Origin: Candidatus Methanocomedens sp. | GTDB lineage: Archaea > Halobacteriota > Methanosarcinia > Methanosarcinales > Methanocomedenaceae | Assembly: GCA_013374385.1 (NCBI GenBank) | Contig: QBUR01000176.1 | Coordinates: 1 to 11,813 of the forward strand | Reading direction: 5' to 3' | DNA: 11,813 nucleotides | Shown here: positions 6,015 through 11,813 of the stretch, piece after piece | Layout of the letters: the number at the start of each line of letters is the position of its first letter | Position numbering within the stretch: the stretch's first letter is position 1 | Notes under the pieces: generated by a model | Databases searched by the model: none | The model's input: only the letters and a program-made list of their open reading frames with translations | What the model was told of the DNA's origin: nothing | Translations under genes and position numbers: made by a program

Positions 6015-6086
6015 GATAAGATTAATTGAATCGTATATTGATAAAAATGTTGATTGAGTTTTCTCAGCATAAAATCAAATGAATTA

Positions 6087-6096
6087 TTCTTAAGAA
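6087..6096. promoter_or_regulatory. 10-bp palindrome in the divergent intergenic region
   Basis: TTCTTAAGAA is a perfect palindrome lying in the middle of the 159-bp space between the leftward and rightward gene groups. Such a position would suit a dimeric regulator acting on both promoters, but a 10-bp AT-rich palindrome can also arise by chance. Confidence 0.3.
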
Positions 6097-6145
6097 ATGG
6101 TACGCCTATGGCAAAAATCCACCCCGTAAGGGATAATATTAAAAT

Positions 6146-6153
6146 CTTATAAG
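6146..6153 (+). promoter_or_regulatory. TATA box for the M42 peptidase / rightward group
   Basis: CTTATAAG is preceded by AATATTAAAAT. Transcription would start near 6175, or about 10 bp earlier if the upstream AT stretch is used, just before the ATG at 6183. Confidence 0.45.
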
Positions 6154-6172
6154 TAGTGTAATAAAAATAACT

Positions 6173-6177
6173 GGTGA
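6173..6177 (+). promoter_or_regulatory. Shine-Dalgarno deciding the M42 peptidase start
   Basis: GGTGA matches the archaeal anti-SD and is spaced 5 nt from the ATG at 6183. It overlaps the alternative GTG start at 6174. If transcription really begins near 6175 the site would be truncated, and a leaderless GTG or ATG start would be more likely. Confidence 0.45.
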
Positions 6178-6182
6178 GTAAC

Positions 6183-7238
6183 ATGGAACAACTGGACAAA
6201 ATGTTAAGACTATTTTCAAATACACATGGAGTATCTGGCTATGAAAGTAATGTTAGACAGCTCCTTGAAGAGAAACTAAAACCATATTCAGACGAGGTCA
6301 GGACAGACAAACTTGGCAACCTCATAGCCATTCGCAAAAGAGGGGGGCCTTCAGTCATGATCGCTGCACACATGGATGAGATAGGACTCATGTGCAAATA
6401 TGTAGACGAAAAAGGTTTTGTCTATTTTGTCAAACTGGGCGGCTGGTTCGACCAGACCCTGCACAGCCAGCGAGTAATCCTTCACACTGAAAAAGGAGAT
6501 ATCTACGGCGTCATCGGTGCCAAACCTCCCCATGCAATGAAAGAAGAAGATAAGAAAAAACCCGTCAATGCCGAAGACATGTTCATTGACATCGGGGCAA
6601 AGGACGAAAAAGATGCCCAAGATTTGGGTGTGATTCCAGGCGTCACCGTCACCCTGGACCGCCAGTACACTTCACTTGCCAATAACAGAGTCACAGGCAA
6701 ATGTTTTGATGACAGGGCTGGAATCGTAATGATGATCGAAGCCATGCGACTCATTCATGAAAGAAATATTGACGTAACCGTGTTTGCTGTAGGAACAGTA
6801 CAGGAAGAAGTGGGTCTGAAAGGTGCCCGTACCAGTGCATTTGGCCTGGACCCTGATGTATCACTCGTCTCAGAAGTTACAGTTTCTGGTGACCATCCGG
6901 GTATTGAAAAGAAACACAGTACCATTGAACTCAGTAAAGGTCCGGCCATAACCATTCTTGATGCAGGCGGAAGGGGCCTTATTGCCACCGAAAATGTTGT
7001 CAAATGGTTAAAAGAGACCGCAAAAGAATTTGACATCCAGATCCAGCTCGATGTCGCCGAAGGCGGCACTACAGATGCCACTGCCATTCACCTGACCAAA
7101 TGCGGTATACCCTCATCTGTGATAAGTATCCCATCAAGGTACATCCACTCCCCTGTGGAGGTCATAGACCTTGATGATTTACAAAAGGGTGCTGAACTCT
7201 TAGCACGGGCCGTGGAAACGGTCAGTAAACATTTCTAA
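6183..7238 (+). CDS. M42-family metallo-aminopeptidase (tetrahedral-type)
   Basis: This is an M42 peptidase of about 351 aa, the usual length. The family forms large cytoplasmic dodecamers that trim N-terminal residues from short peptides released by the proteasome; some members are annotated as endoglucanase. Counting from the ATG at 6183, visible motifs are AAHMDEIG (metal His63, Asp65), CFDDRAG (bridging Asp177), VQEEVGLKGA (catalytic Glu208 and ligand Glu209), VSEVTVSGDHPG (ligand Glu231, where many relatives have Asp) and YIHSPVEV (His322). All active-site positions are filled. An in-frame GTG at 6174 would add three residues. I prefer the ATG because GGTGA (6173-6177), five bases before it, looks like a Shine-Dalgarno. 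It is the first gene of the rightward run, with the antiporter 41 bp downstream. Confidence 0.92.
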   Translation: MEQLDKMLRLFSNTHGVSGYESNVRQLLEEKLKPYSDEVRTDKLGNLIAIRKRGGPSVMIAAHMDEIGLMCKYVDEKGFVYFVKLGGWFDQTLHSQRVILHTEKGDIYGVIGAKPPHAMKEEDKKKPVNAEDMFIDIGAKDEKDAQDLGVIPGVTVTLDRQYTSLANNRVTGKCFDDRAGIVMMIEAMRLIHERNIDVTVFAVGTVQEEVGLKGARTSAFGLDPDVSLVSEVTVSGDHPGIEKKHSTIELSKGPAITILDAGGRGLIATENVVKWLKETAKEFDIQIQLDVAEGGTTDATAIHLTKCGIPSSVISIPSRYIHSPVEVIDLDDLQKGAELLARAVETVSKHF

Positions 7239-7279
7239 ATATCCACTAAAACATCAACGGCGAGGGGATTAAAAAAAGG

Positions 7280-9127
7280 ATGACAGAATCTGCACTCATA
7301 CTTGCCACCCTGGCTGTTGTACTTTTAATTGGTATTAGTGCCCAGGTGCTGTCCCGCTACTTCAAGATGCCCAGTATAGTATTTCTATTATTTTTTGGTA
7401 TCATACTTGGGCCTGAAATCCTTAATGTCGTTGACACTTCCAATTTCCAGAAGGAACTGGAAGCAATCGTTGCACTTTCAATAGCAATTATCGTTTTTGA
7501 TGGTGGAATGCAGATAAACATCAGACAGATCAGGACACTGCAAAAAAGCATAATCCACCTGATAACAATTGGTGTACTCATCACATTTATCGGGGCATCA
7601 CTTGCAGCATATTTCTTTTTGGACATAGATCCCGGAATGGCCATGCTATATGGTGCACTGGTCTCAGCTACCGGACCTACAGTAATAACACCACTGGTAA
7701 AGCAGATACACGTCACCAGAAAGATCAGCAAGATACTTGAAGCCGAAGGTGTGCTTAACGACCCTATAAGTGTTATCCTTGCAGCCCTGGTTTTTGAATG
7801 GATACTACTTGATTTACCAGGCATAGATGCATTGGGATCCCTGGCAATCAGACTGAGTATGGGTTTGATACTCGGTATTGTTGGCGGTGTAATTCTCGCC
7901 TATATACTGCAAAACATAACCATGATCACAGCTCAGTATGCCCGGCTATTGACCCTAACTGCAGTATTGTTGACCTTTGCAGGAGCCGAAAGATTCGGTG
8001 ATGGTTCAGGGATACTGGCAGTAGCTGTATTTGGCATTATTATTGGGTCCACCGACATAGCACATAAAGAGTCCATTAAAGAGTTCAAAGGTGACCTTGT
8101 AATAATATTACTGTCAATCATCTTTATCCTGCTGGCTTCATTGATACGCTTTGAATACATAATTAACCTCGGATTGTGGGGTGTGCTAGTTATCCTGATA
8201 TTGATGTTTGTCATCAGGCCTGCTGCAATATTTGCATCCACTGCCGGTTCTAACCTGTCTTTCAGGGAAAAATCATTCATTTCTATTATCTCGCCCCGAG
8301 GTATAGTACCTGCATCAATGGTTACATATTTTGCAATACGAATGCAGACTTTGAATGCTCCATCCGGTAATGATGGAGTGGAAATGCTTGTAGGATTAGT
8401 ATTTTTGACAGTTATTTTTTCAGTCGTATGGCCCGGTATATTTGCCGGCACATTTGCAAGAAAACTTGGAGTAATACCTATGGAGATATTGATTATTGGA
8501 GGAGGAGGGGTGGGCAGGGAGCTCGCCCAACGATTAGATAAACGTGGTGAGAACGTTGTTGTGATAGATACTGATGAGGAAAACTGCCAGAAAGTCATGG
8601 AATTAGGTATCAAAATAATCCATGGTGACGGTAATGACCTTAACATACTTGAAAAAGCAGGTATCCGACATGCCAAATACATAGTAGCAACCACAGACAA
8701 AGACAATGTTAACCTGCTTTCTTGCCAGCTTGCAAAAAGCAAGTTCGGATTTTCCGGCAATATGGTGGTTGCCAGGGTAAACGACCCAAATAACATGCCT
8801 CTGTTCACTGAAATGGGCATAAGAGCTATGAGCCCTGTAAAATCCACTACGATTATTCTGGAGAACATGATCGGTAGAAATGATCTATTTACTATGTGTG
8901 AAGTAGGTCACCAGGGCGATATTATCGAGACAGAAATATCCAACCCAAAGGTAATCGGAAAAGCTATCAAAGACGTAAAGATACCAAGAGACAGTTTGAT
9001 AGTGATTGTACGGCGAGGTGACATTTCTATTATTGCTCACGGGGATACCATCCTTCAAGAAGGTGACCACGTTACAATTATCGGTCAGGCAGGGGTAGCA
9101 TCTGAGGCAGCTGGTTTCTTATCTTAA
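7280..9127 (+). CDS. NhaP-type cation/proton antiporter with C-terminal RCK (TrkA-N, TrkA-C) domains
   Basis: This 615-aa protein has three parts. Residues 1-395 form about 12-13 membrane helices of a monovalent cation/proton antiporter, with FGIILGPEIL (39-48), IVFDGGMQ (71-78), TGPTVITPL (131-139) and EGVLNDPISVIL (156-167). The Asn160-Asp161 pair is the ion-binding signature of CPA1/NhaP-like electroneutral exchangers. SPRGIVPAS (338-346) holds the usual helix Arg. Residues about 402-525 are a Rossmann RCK_N domain: IIGGGGVGREL glycine loop, VVVIDTD with acidic D430 after strand 2, and HGDGND. Residues about 540-603 are an RCK_C (TrkA-C) domain ending in QEGDHVTIIG. RCK domains gate transport by binding NAD(H), nucleotides or ions, so this is a self-regulated Na+ or K+/H+ exchanger for pH and ion balance. 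GAGGGG (7262-7267) may be a distant Shine-Dalgarno. The ATP-grasp gene follows after 10 bp. Confidence 0.92.
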   Translation: MTESALILATLAVVLLIGISAQVLSRYFKMPSIVFLLFFGIILGPEILNVVDTSNFQKELEAIVALSIAIIVFDGGMQINIRQIRTLQKSIIHLITIGVLITFIGASLAAYFFLDIDPGMAMLYGALVSATGPTVITPLVKQIHVTRKISKILEAEGVLNDPISVILAALVFEWILLDLPGIDALGSLAIRLSMGLILGIVGGVILAYILQNITMITAQYARLLTLTAVLLTFAGAERFGDGSGILAVAVFGIIIGSTDIAHKESIKEFKGDLVIILLSIIFILLASLIRFEYIINLGLWGVLVILILMFVIRPAAIFASTAGSNLSFREKSFISIISPRGIVPASMVTYFAIRMQTLNAPSGNDGVEMLVGLVFLTVIFSVVWPGIFAGTFARKLGVIPMEILIIGGGGVGRELAQRLDKRGENVVVIDTDEENCQKVMELGIKIIHGDGNDLNILEKAGIRHAKYIVATTDKDNVNLLSCQLAKSKFGFSGNMVVARVNDPNNMPLFTEMGIRAMSPVKSTTIILENMIGRNDLFTMCEVGHQGDIIETEISNPKVIGKAIKDVKIPRDSLIVIVRRGDISIIAHGDTILQEGDHVTIIGQAGVASEAAGFLS

Positions 9128-9137
9128 TTAAATCTAT

Positions 9138-10319
9138 ATGAGAATCCTGATACTTGGTGTTAACACACGCCATATTGCCTGTTCTGCCGCACGAGCCGGA
9201 CACACGGTCCATACCCTTAGCAGTTTTAATGACATTGATTTGGTGGAATGTGCATCTAAAGCCACAGTATGTAACATACCAGATGTGCACAATCTTGATT
9301 TGGATGAAATCACAACCGCAACATCGTCACTGCTTCCAGTAGATGGTGTGGTGCTTGGCCCTGGATTTGAACATCTGGGACATTGGATACGTAAAATAAT
9401 TGACCAGAAAATACCGGTGTTCAATAACTCCCCTGAAACCATTACCAATGTGTCAAATAAGGTATGGCTTGCACACAAACTCAAAGAAATGGACCTAAGG
9501 CATCCCTACACATTGCCCCTGGCATCCATTACAACTCAGGAAGATTGGAATGGAGGATATCCTGCCATGATAAAACCAATTATGGGGGCTGGTGGCATGG
9601 AGAATATACTCGTAAATGATGCCGGTAACCTTACGAGAGTATTAAATGACATCGGCGTAAACAAAGACAAATATCTTATACAGGAATTTGTCAATGGTAC
9701 GCTTGTAAGTGTGTCAGTCATTTCCACAGGGCAACAGGCTATTGCTATTGCAGTCAACGAACAACTGGCCGGTCTGGAATGGCTCACTGATATGCCTTTT
9801 GCATATTGCGGTAATATCACACCACATAAATCCGAATACAACAAATCGATTTGTGACACCGCCATCAAACTGGCAATTAAGTTTCAGCTAATGGGTTCAA
9901 ATGGCGTGGACTTTATAATAACAGAACAAGGGCCAGTTGTACTTGAAATAAATCCCAGGTTTCAGGGAAGTATTGATACTGTGGAAAATGCAACCGGTAT
10001 TAATGTCTTCCAGGCACATATTGATGCCTTTGAAGGTATAGTGTCAGCTTCTGCAAGTTACCGGAATTATTCAATCAAGACTATATTCTTTGCTCCCCAC
10101 AGGTTTATTGTTGGTGAAAAGGTATATGAGTATTTACTACTATGCTTAGAGCGTGGTAATGCTGCCGATGTTCCTACTAAAGGGACGGTGGTTAAAATTA
10201 ATGAACCTGTAGTTTCATTTATGTCCAGTGGAGAGAGTAGGCAACAAGTGATACAGCAAGTAAATAGTTTCGTTGCCAGGCTTATTGATAGATTAAACAA
10301 AATTAACACGCAAGATTAA
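9138..10319 (+). CDS. Archaeal ATP-grasp ligase (COG2232-like), substrate unknown
   Basis: This 393-aa protein begins with a Rossmann-like pre-grasp strand, MRILILGVNTRHIACSAARAGH. The ATP-grasp core follows: SNKVWLAHKL (106-115), PAMIKPIMGAGG with ATP-binding Lys146 (142-153), YLIQEFVNGTLVSVSV (179-194), SNGVDFI (Asp258) and the Mg2+-ligand motif VLEINPRFQGSID (Glu270, Asn272, Arg274). ATP-grasp enzymes join a carboxylate to an amine or thiol through an acyl-phosphate. The overall form matches the uncharacterised archaeal group related to biotin carboxylase and carbamoyl-phosphate synthase (COG2232, from memory). Coenzyme biosynthesis, as for other methanogen ATP-grasp ligases, is possible but not shown. 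The last 80 residues form an extra C-terminal domain. There is no Shine-Dalgarno before the ATG, and the gene begins 10 bp after the antiporter. Confidence 0.85.
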   Translation: MRILILGVNTRHIACSAARAGHTVHTLSSFNDIDLVECASKATVCNIPDVHNLDLDEITTATSSLLPVDGVVLGPGFEHLGHWIRKIIDQKIPVFNNSPETITNVSNKVWLAHKLKEMDLRHPYTLPLASITTQEDWNGGYPAMIKPIMGAGGMENILVNDAGNLTRVLNDIGVNKDKYLIQEFVNGTLVSVSVISTGQQAIAIAVNEQLAGLEWLTDMPFAYCGNITPHKSEYNKSICDTAIKLAIKFQLMGSNGVDFIITEQGPVVLEINPRFQGSIDTVENATGINVFQAHIDAFEGIVSASASYRNYSIKTIFFAPHRFIVGEKVYEYLLLCLERGNAADVPTKGTVVKINEPVVSFMSSGESRQQVIQQVNSFVARLIDRLNKINTQD

Positions 10320-10350
10320 TGCCATAATAGGTTAAATTAGGTTAGGTGAT

Positions 10351-10848
10351 ATGTTGGTAGATTTGGATAACATTGTTATTCGAGGACTTCTCTCGAATCT
10401 CGTAGGCGAAGAAGGGATGAATGTTGTCCTGAAAATGCCTGAAGAAGAAGTCACAGATGAAGACGTAGCGATAGTGACTGAAGTTCCTCTAAATATAGTC
10501 AGGCGTACTCTATATATACTCTTTGAAAACAGGCTTGCAACTTATAGACGTGAGAGGAATAAAGATAGTGGTTGGCTCACATATTTATGGAAAGTTGATT
10601 TAAGTGGAACAAATGAACTGCTTGAAAATGAAATGAATAAATTATTGAATAATCTCAAGTTAAAGCTCGATTTTGAAGAAGATAATATGTTCTATATTTG
10701 TGTGAACAATTGTGGACGGTTTGTATTTAACATTGTGGCAGAGACAGAATATTTGTGTCCAAGCTGTGGTGAAGAAGTAATTTTTGAAGATAATGAAAAA
10801 GTCAAGCAAAGCATGAGAAAGCGTATCAAAGAGTTGCAAAACAATTGA
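10351..10848 (+). CDS. tfe: Transcription factor E (TFE, alpha subunit)
   Basis: This is a 165-aa archaeal homologue of the N-terminal half of TFIIE-alpha, of typical length. An extended winged helix covers about 7-82 (EEVTDEDVAIVTEVPLNIVRRTLYIL, then RRERNKDSGWLTYLW), a charged helix about 85-112, and a zinc ribbon has Cys117, Cys121, Cys136 and Cys139. TFE assists TBP and TFB in opening the promoter and stabilises the RNA polymerase pre-initiation complex. The first knuckle is C-x3-C (CVNNC) rather than C-x2-C; from memory Methanosarcina TFE shows the same form, supporting that lineage. AGGTGAT abuts the ATG directly, closer than ideal, so either TTG at 10354 or a leaderless start could be used. 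The downstream HD gene overlaps by four bases, so the two are translationally coupled. Confidence 0.93.
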   Translation: MLVDLDNIVIRGLLSNLVGEEGMNVVLKMPEEEVTDEDVAIVTEVPLNIVRRTLYILFENRLATYRRERNKDSGWLTYLWKVDLSGTNELLENEMNKLLNNLKLKLDFEEDNMFYICVNNCGRFVFNIVAETEYLCPSCGEEVIFEDNEKVKQSMRKRIKELQNN

Positions 10849-11360
10849 TACCCGATAAATCAGAAGCACTTAATTTACTTAGAATTTCAGGGTGTAGCGA
10901 GAGGGTTTTGAAGCACTGTCTTACTGTTGCGGAACATGCAAAAAAGATTGCTGAGATTATAAAGTATAATGGGTATCAAGTGGATGTGGAACTGGTCTTT
11001 ATCGGGGCACTGTTACACGATATTGGTCGTTCTGTTACTCATGACATAAGACATGCGGTGGAAGGGGCACGTCTTGGCAGGGAATATGTTTTAGATCCAG
11101 CTATTATTCGCATAATTGAAACCCATATCGGTGCAGGCATTCCAGAATCAGAAGCTCAATCGATGGGGCTGCCCCCTGGTAATTATATGCCCACCATTCT
11201 CGAAGAGAAGATAGTTGCCCATGCAGATAATATGGTTGACAATGATCATATCGTCTCTATCTCAGAAGAAGTAGATAATCTCAGGAAAAAGGGGATGCAT
11301 GAAAGCATTATTGAGAGAACGATTGAATTAAGCACATATATTAATGAGATGATGCGTTAA
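10845..11360 (+). CDS. HD-domain phosphohydrolase-like protein (TIGR00295 type)
   Basis: This 171-aa HD-superfamily protein has His31, the His58-Asp59 pair in GALLHDIGRS, His66/His70, His94 in IETHIGAGI and Asp128 in EKIVAHADNM. The pattern fits the archaeal family TIGR00295, and the sequence keeps its GLPPGNYMP segment. HD proteins bind divalent metals and usually hydrolyse nucleotides or phosphoesters; no substrate is established here. The start is TTG at 10845, whose last two bases are shared with the tfe stop TGA. It is supported because IPDKSEALNLLRISGCS is where family members begin. No ATG precedes the HD domain. Translation probably re-initiates after tfe. The stop overlaps the convergent gene's stop. 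Confidence 0.88.
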   Translation: MIPDKSEALNLLRISGCSERVLKHCLTVAEHAKKIAEIIKYNGYQVDVELVFIGALLHDIGRSVTHDIRHAVEGARLGREYVLDPAIIRIIETHIGAGIPESEAQSMGLPPGNYMPTILEEKIVAHADNMVDNDHIVSISEEVDNLRKKGMHESIIERTIELSTYINEMMR

Positions 11361-11758
11361 AGATTTTCAGGGTCATTATTCATAATAGCCGACCACCACC
11401 ATACTGCCATGTCATTGGCATCTTTACTGAATTGACCAGAGAGCCGGTATTCACCGTTCTTGTTACTGATAAGGCCTGCACCCAGCAATTTGTTCCTCAT
11501 GGAATAAAAAGAAGCTTTTCCAATACCCAGTTCTTCTGATGTTTCTTTCCACTCACTGGTCTTTACTGGTTCATTATTTGTCTGCCTGTCATCAATAAGC
11601 ATTAGAAATTTTTTGCCAATTAATGCTGTTTTTTCTTCCTGAAAAAGTCTGCGCATAAGTTCATAAAATGGATCACGGGAACGACTTATTCTACTATTAA
11701 CATCTGAGCGTATCCTAATAGTAGTTGAAGTTCTGGGTGCATCTTTTACATATGTCAT
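11357..11758 (-). CDS. Small winged-helix-like DNA-binding protein, unknown role
   Basis: I cannot assign this 133-aa protein to a named family. Residues about 67-105 (TSEWKETSEELGIGKASFYSMRNKLLGAGLISNKNGEYRL) read as a helix-turn-helix followed by a wing hairpin, as in archaeal MarR/replication-initiator-like regulators. The N-terminal segment (TSTTIRIRSDVNSRISRSRDP) has an alternating strand-then-helix pattern that could be a ribbon-helix-helix or a strand preceding the domain. The C-terminal part is Trp-rich (VWWWSAIMNN). Likely cytoplasmic and DNA-binding by inference. It is read toward the HD gene, and the two stop codons interleave (TTAA, 11357-11360). No clear Shine-Dalgarno precedes ATG 11756-11758; AT-rich sequence 20-30 bp upstream (11777-11792) may be its TATA element. 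The other genes of its operon, if any, are outside the window. Confidence 0.65.
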   Translation of the reverse strand: MTYVKDAPRTSTTIRIRSDVNSRISRSRDPFYELMRRLFQEEKTALIGKKFLMLIDDRQTNNEPVKTSEWKETSEELGIGKASFYSMRNKLLGAGLISNKNGEYRLSGQFSKDANDMAVWWWSAIMNNDPENL

Positions 11759-11813
11759 AGATATGGCTGCTACACTATGGAATAAATGAAAAATAAGGAC
11801 GCTATTTCAAAAT

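Noticed and set aside
6174..6182. GTG at 6174 as the M42 peptidase start
   Set aside because: It is possible if the message is leaderless, but GGTGA overlapping it fits better as the ribosome binding site of ATG 6183.
7933..8868. 311-aa minus-strand ORF antisense to the antiporter
   Set aside because: It covers the membrane and RCK motifs of the plus-strand antiporter. Its composition is rich in Ile, Ser and Pro, as expected from an antisense reading of hydrophobic codons.
1..11813. CRISPR array, tRNA, rRNA, prophage or dedicated defence system
   Set aside because: I saw no regularly spaced repeats, no tRNA-like cloverleaf or rRNA-like sequence, no phage structural genes and no cas or restriction genes. 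The only toxin-antitoxin content is the broken PIN remnant and the interrupted RelBE.

Overview
The window looks archaeal, most likely a methanogen or ANME-type member of the Methanosarcinales lineage. The support is an archaeal transcription factor E gene next to a TIGR00295-type HD gene, an M42 (tetrahedral-type) aminopeptidase, archaeal-style TATA boxes about 26 nt before start codons with little or no leader, and T-rich intergenic termination signals. The genus cannot be fixed from this sequence alone.

Layout. Positions 1-443 are AT-rich and hold the decayed C-terminal part of a VapC-like PIN toxin. A MATE-family efflux transporter (444-1808, TTG start) and a stand-alone PIN-domain protein (1844-2419) follow. 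Positions 2420-3290 are a small accessory island. It contains a long imperfect hairpin (2475-2560), an intact RelB-like antitoxin (2600-2797), and a RelE toxin gene split by a 148-bp non-coding element. That element has 17-bp perfect terminal inverted repeats and a TAAG target duplication, so it is a MITE. Removing the element plus one TAAG copy restores an intact 84-codon RelE frame.

A minus-strand group is transcribed leftward from about 6014 to 3293: a three-helix membrane protein of unknown function, a metal-dependent amidohydrolase (PF04909 type), and methylthioribose-1-phosphate isomerase (mtnA). They are separated by 1 and 18 bp (or 52 bp if the amidohydrolase starts at its internal Met), so they are probably one operon linked to methionine/SAM by-product salvage.

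A plus-strand run (6174-11360) leaves the same divergent intergenic region: M42 peptidase, an NhaP-type cation/proton antiporter with its own RCK/TrkA regulatory domains, an archaeal ATP-grasp ligase, TFE, and an HD-domain hydrolase whose TTG start overlaps the TFE stop. A convergent 133-aa winged-helix-like protein (11357-11758, minus) closes the window, its stop codon interleaved with that of the HD gene.

Most of the window is ordinary chromosomal housekeeping and transport. The clearest unusual signal is the MITE that has inactivated a RelBE toxin while leaving the antitoxin intact, and that supplies a possible new start for a chimeric toxin fragment. I saw no CRISPR array, rRNA, tRNA or transposase gene.
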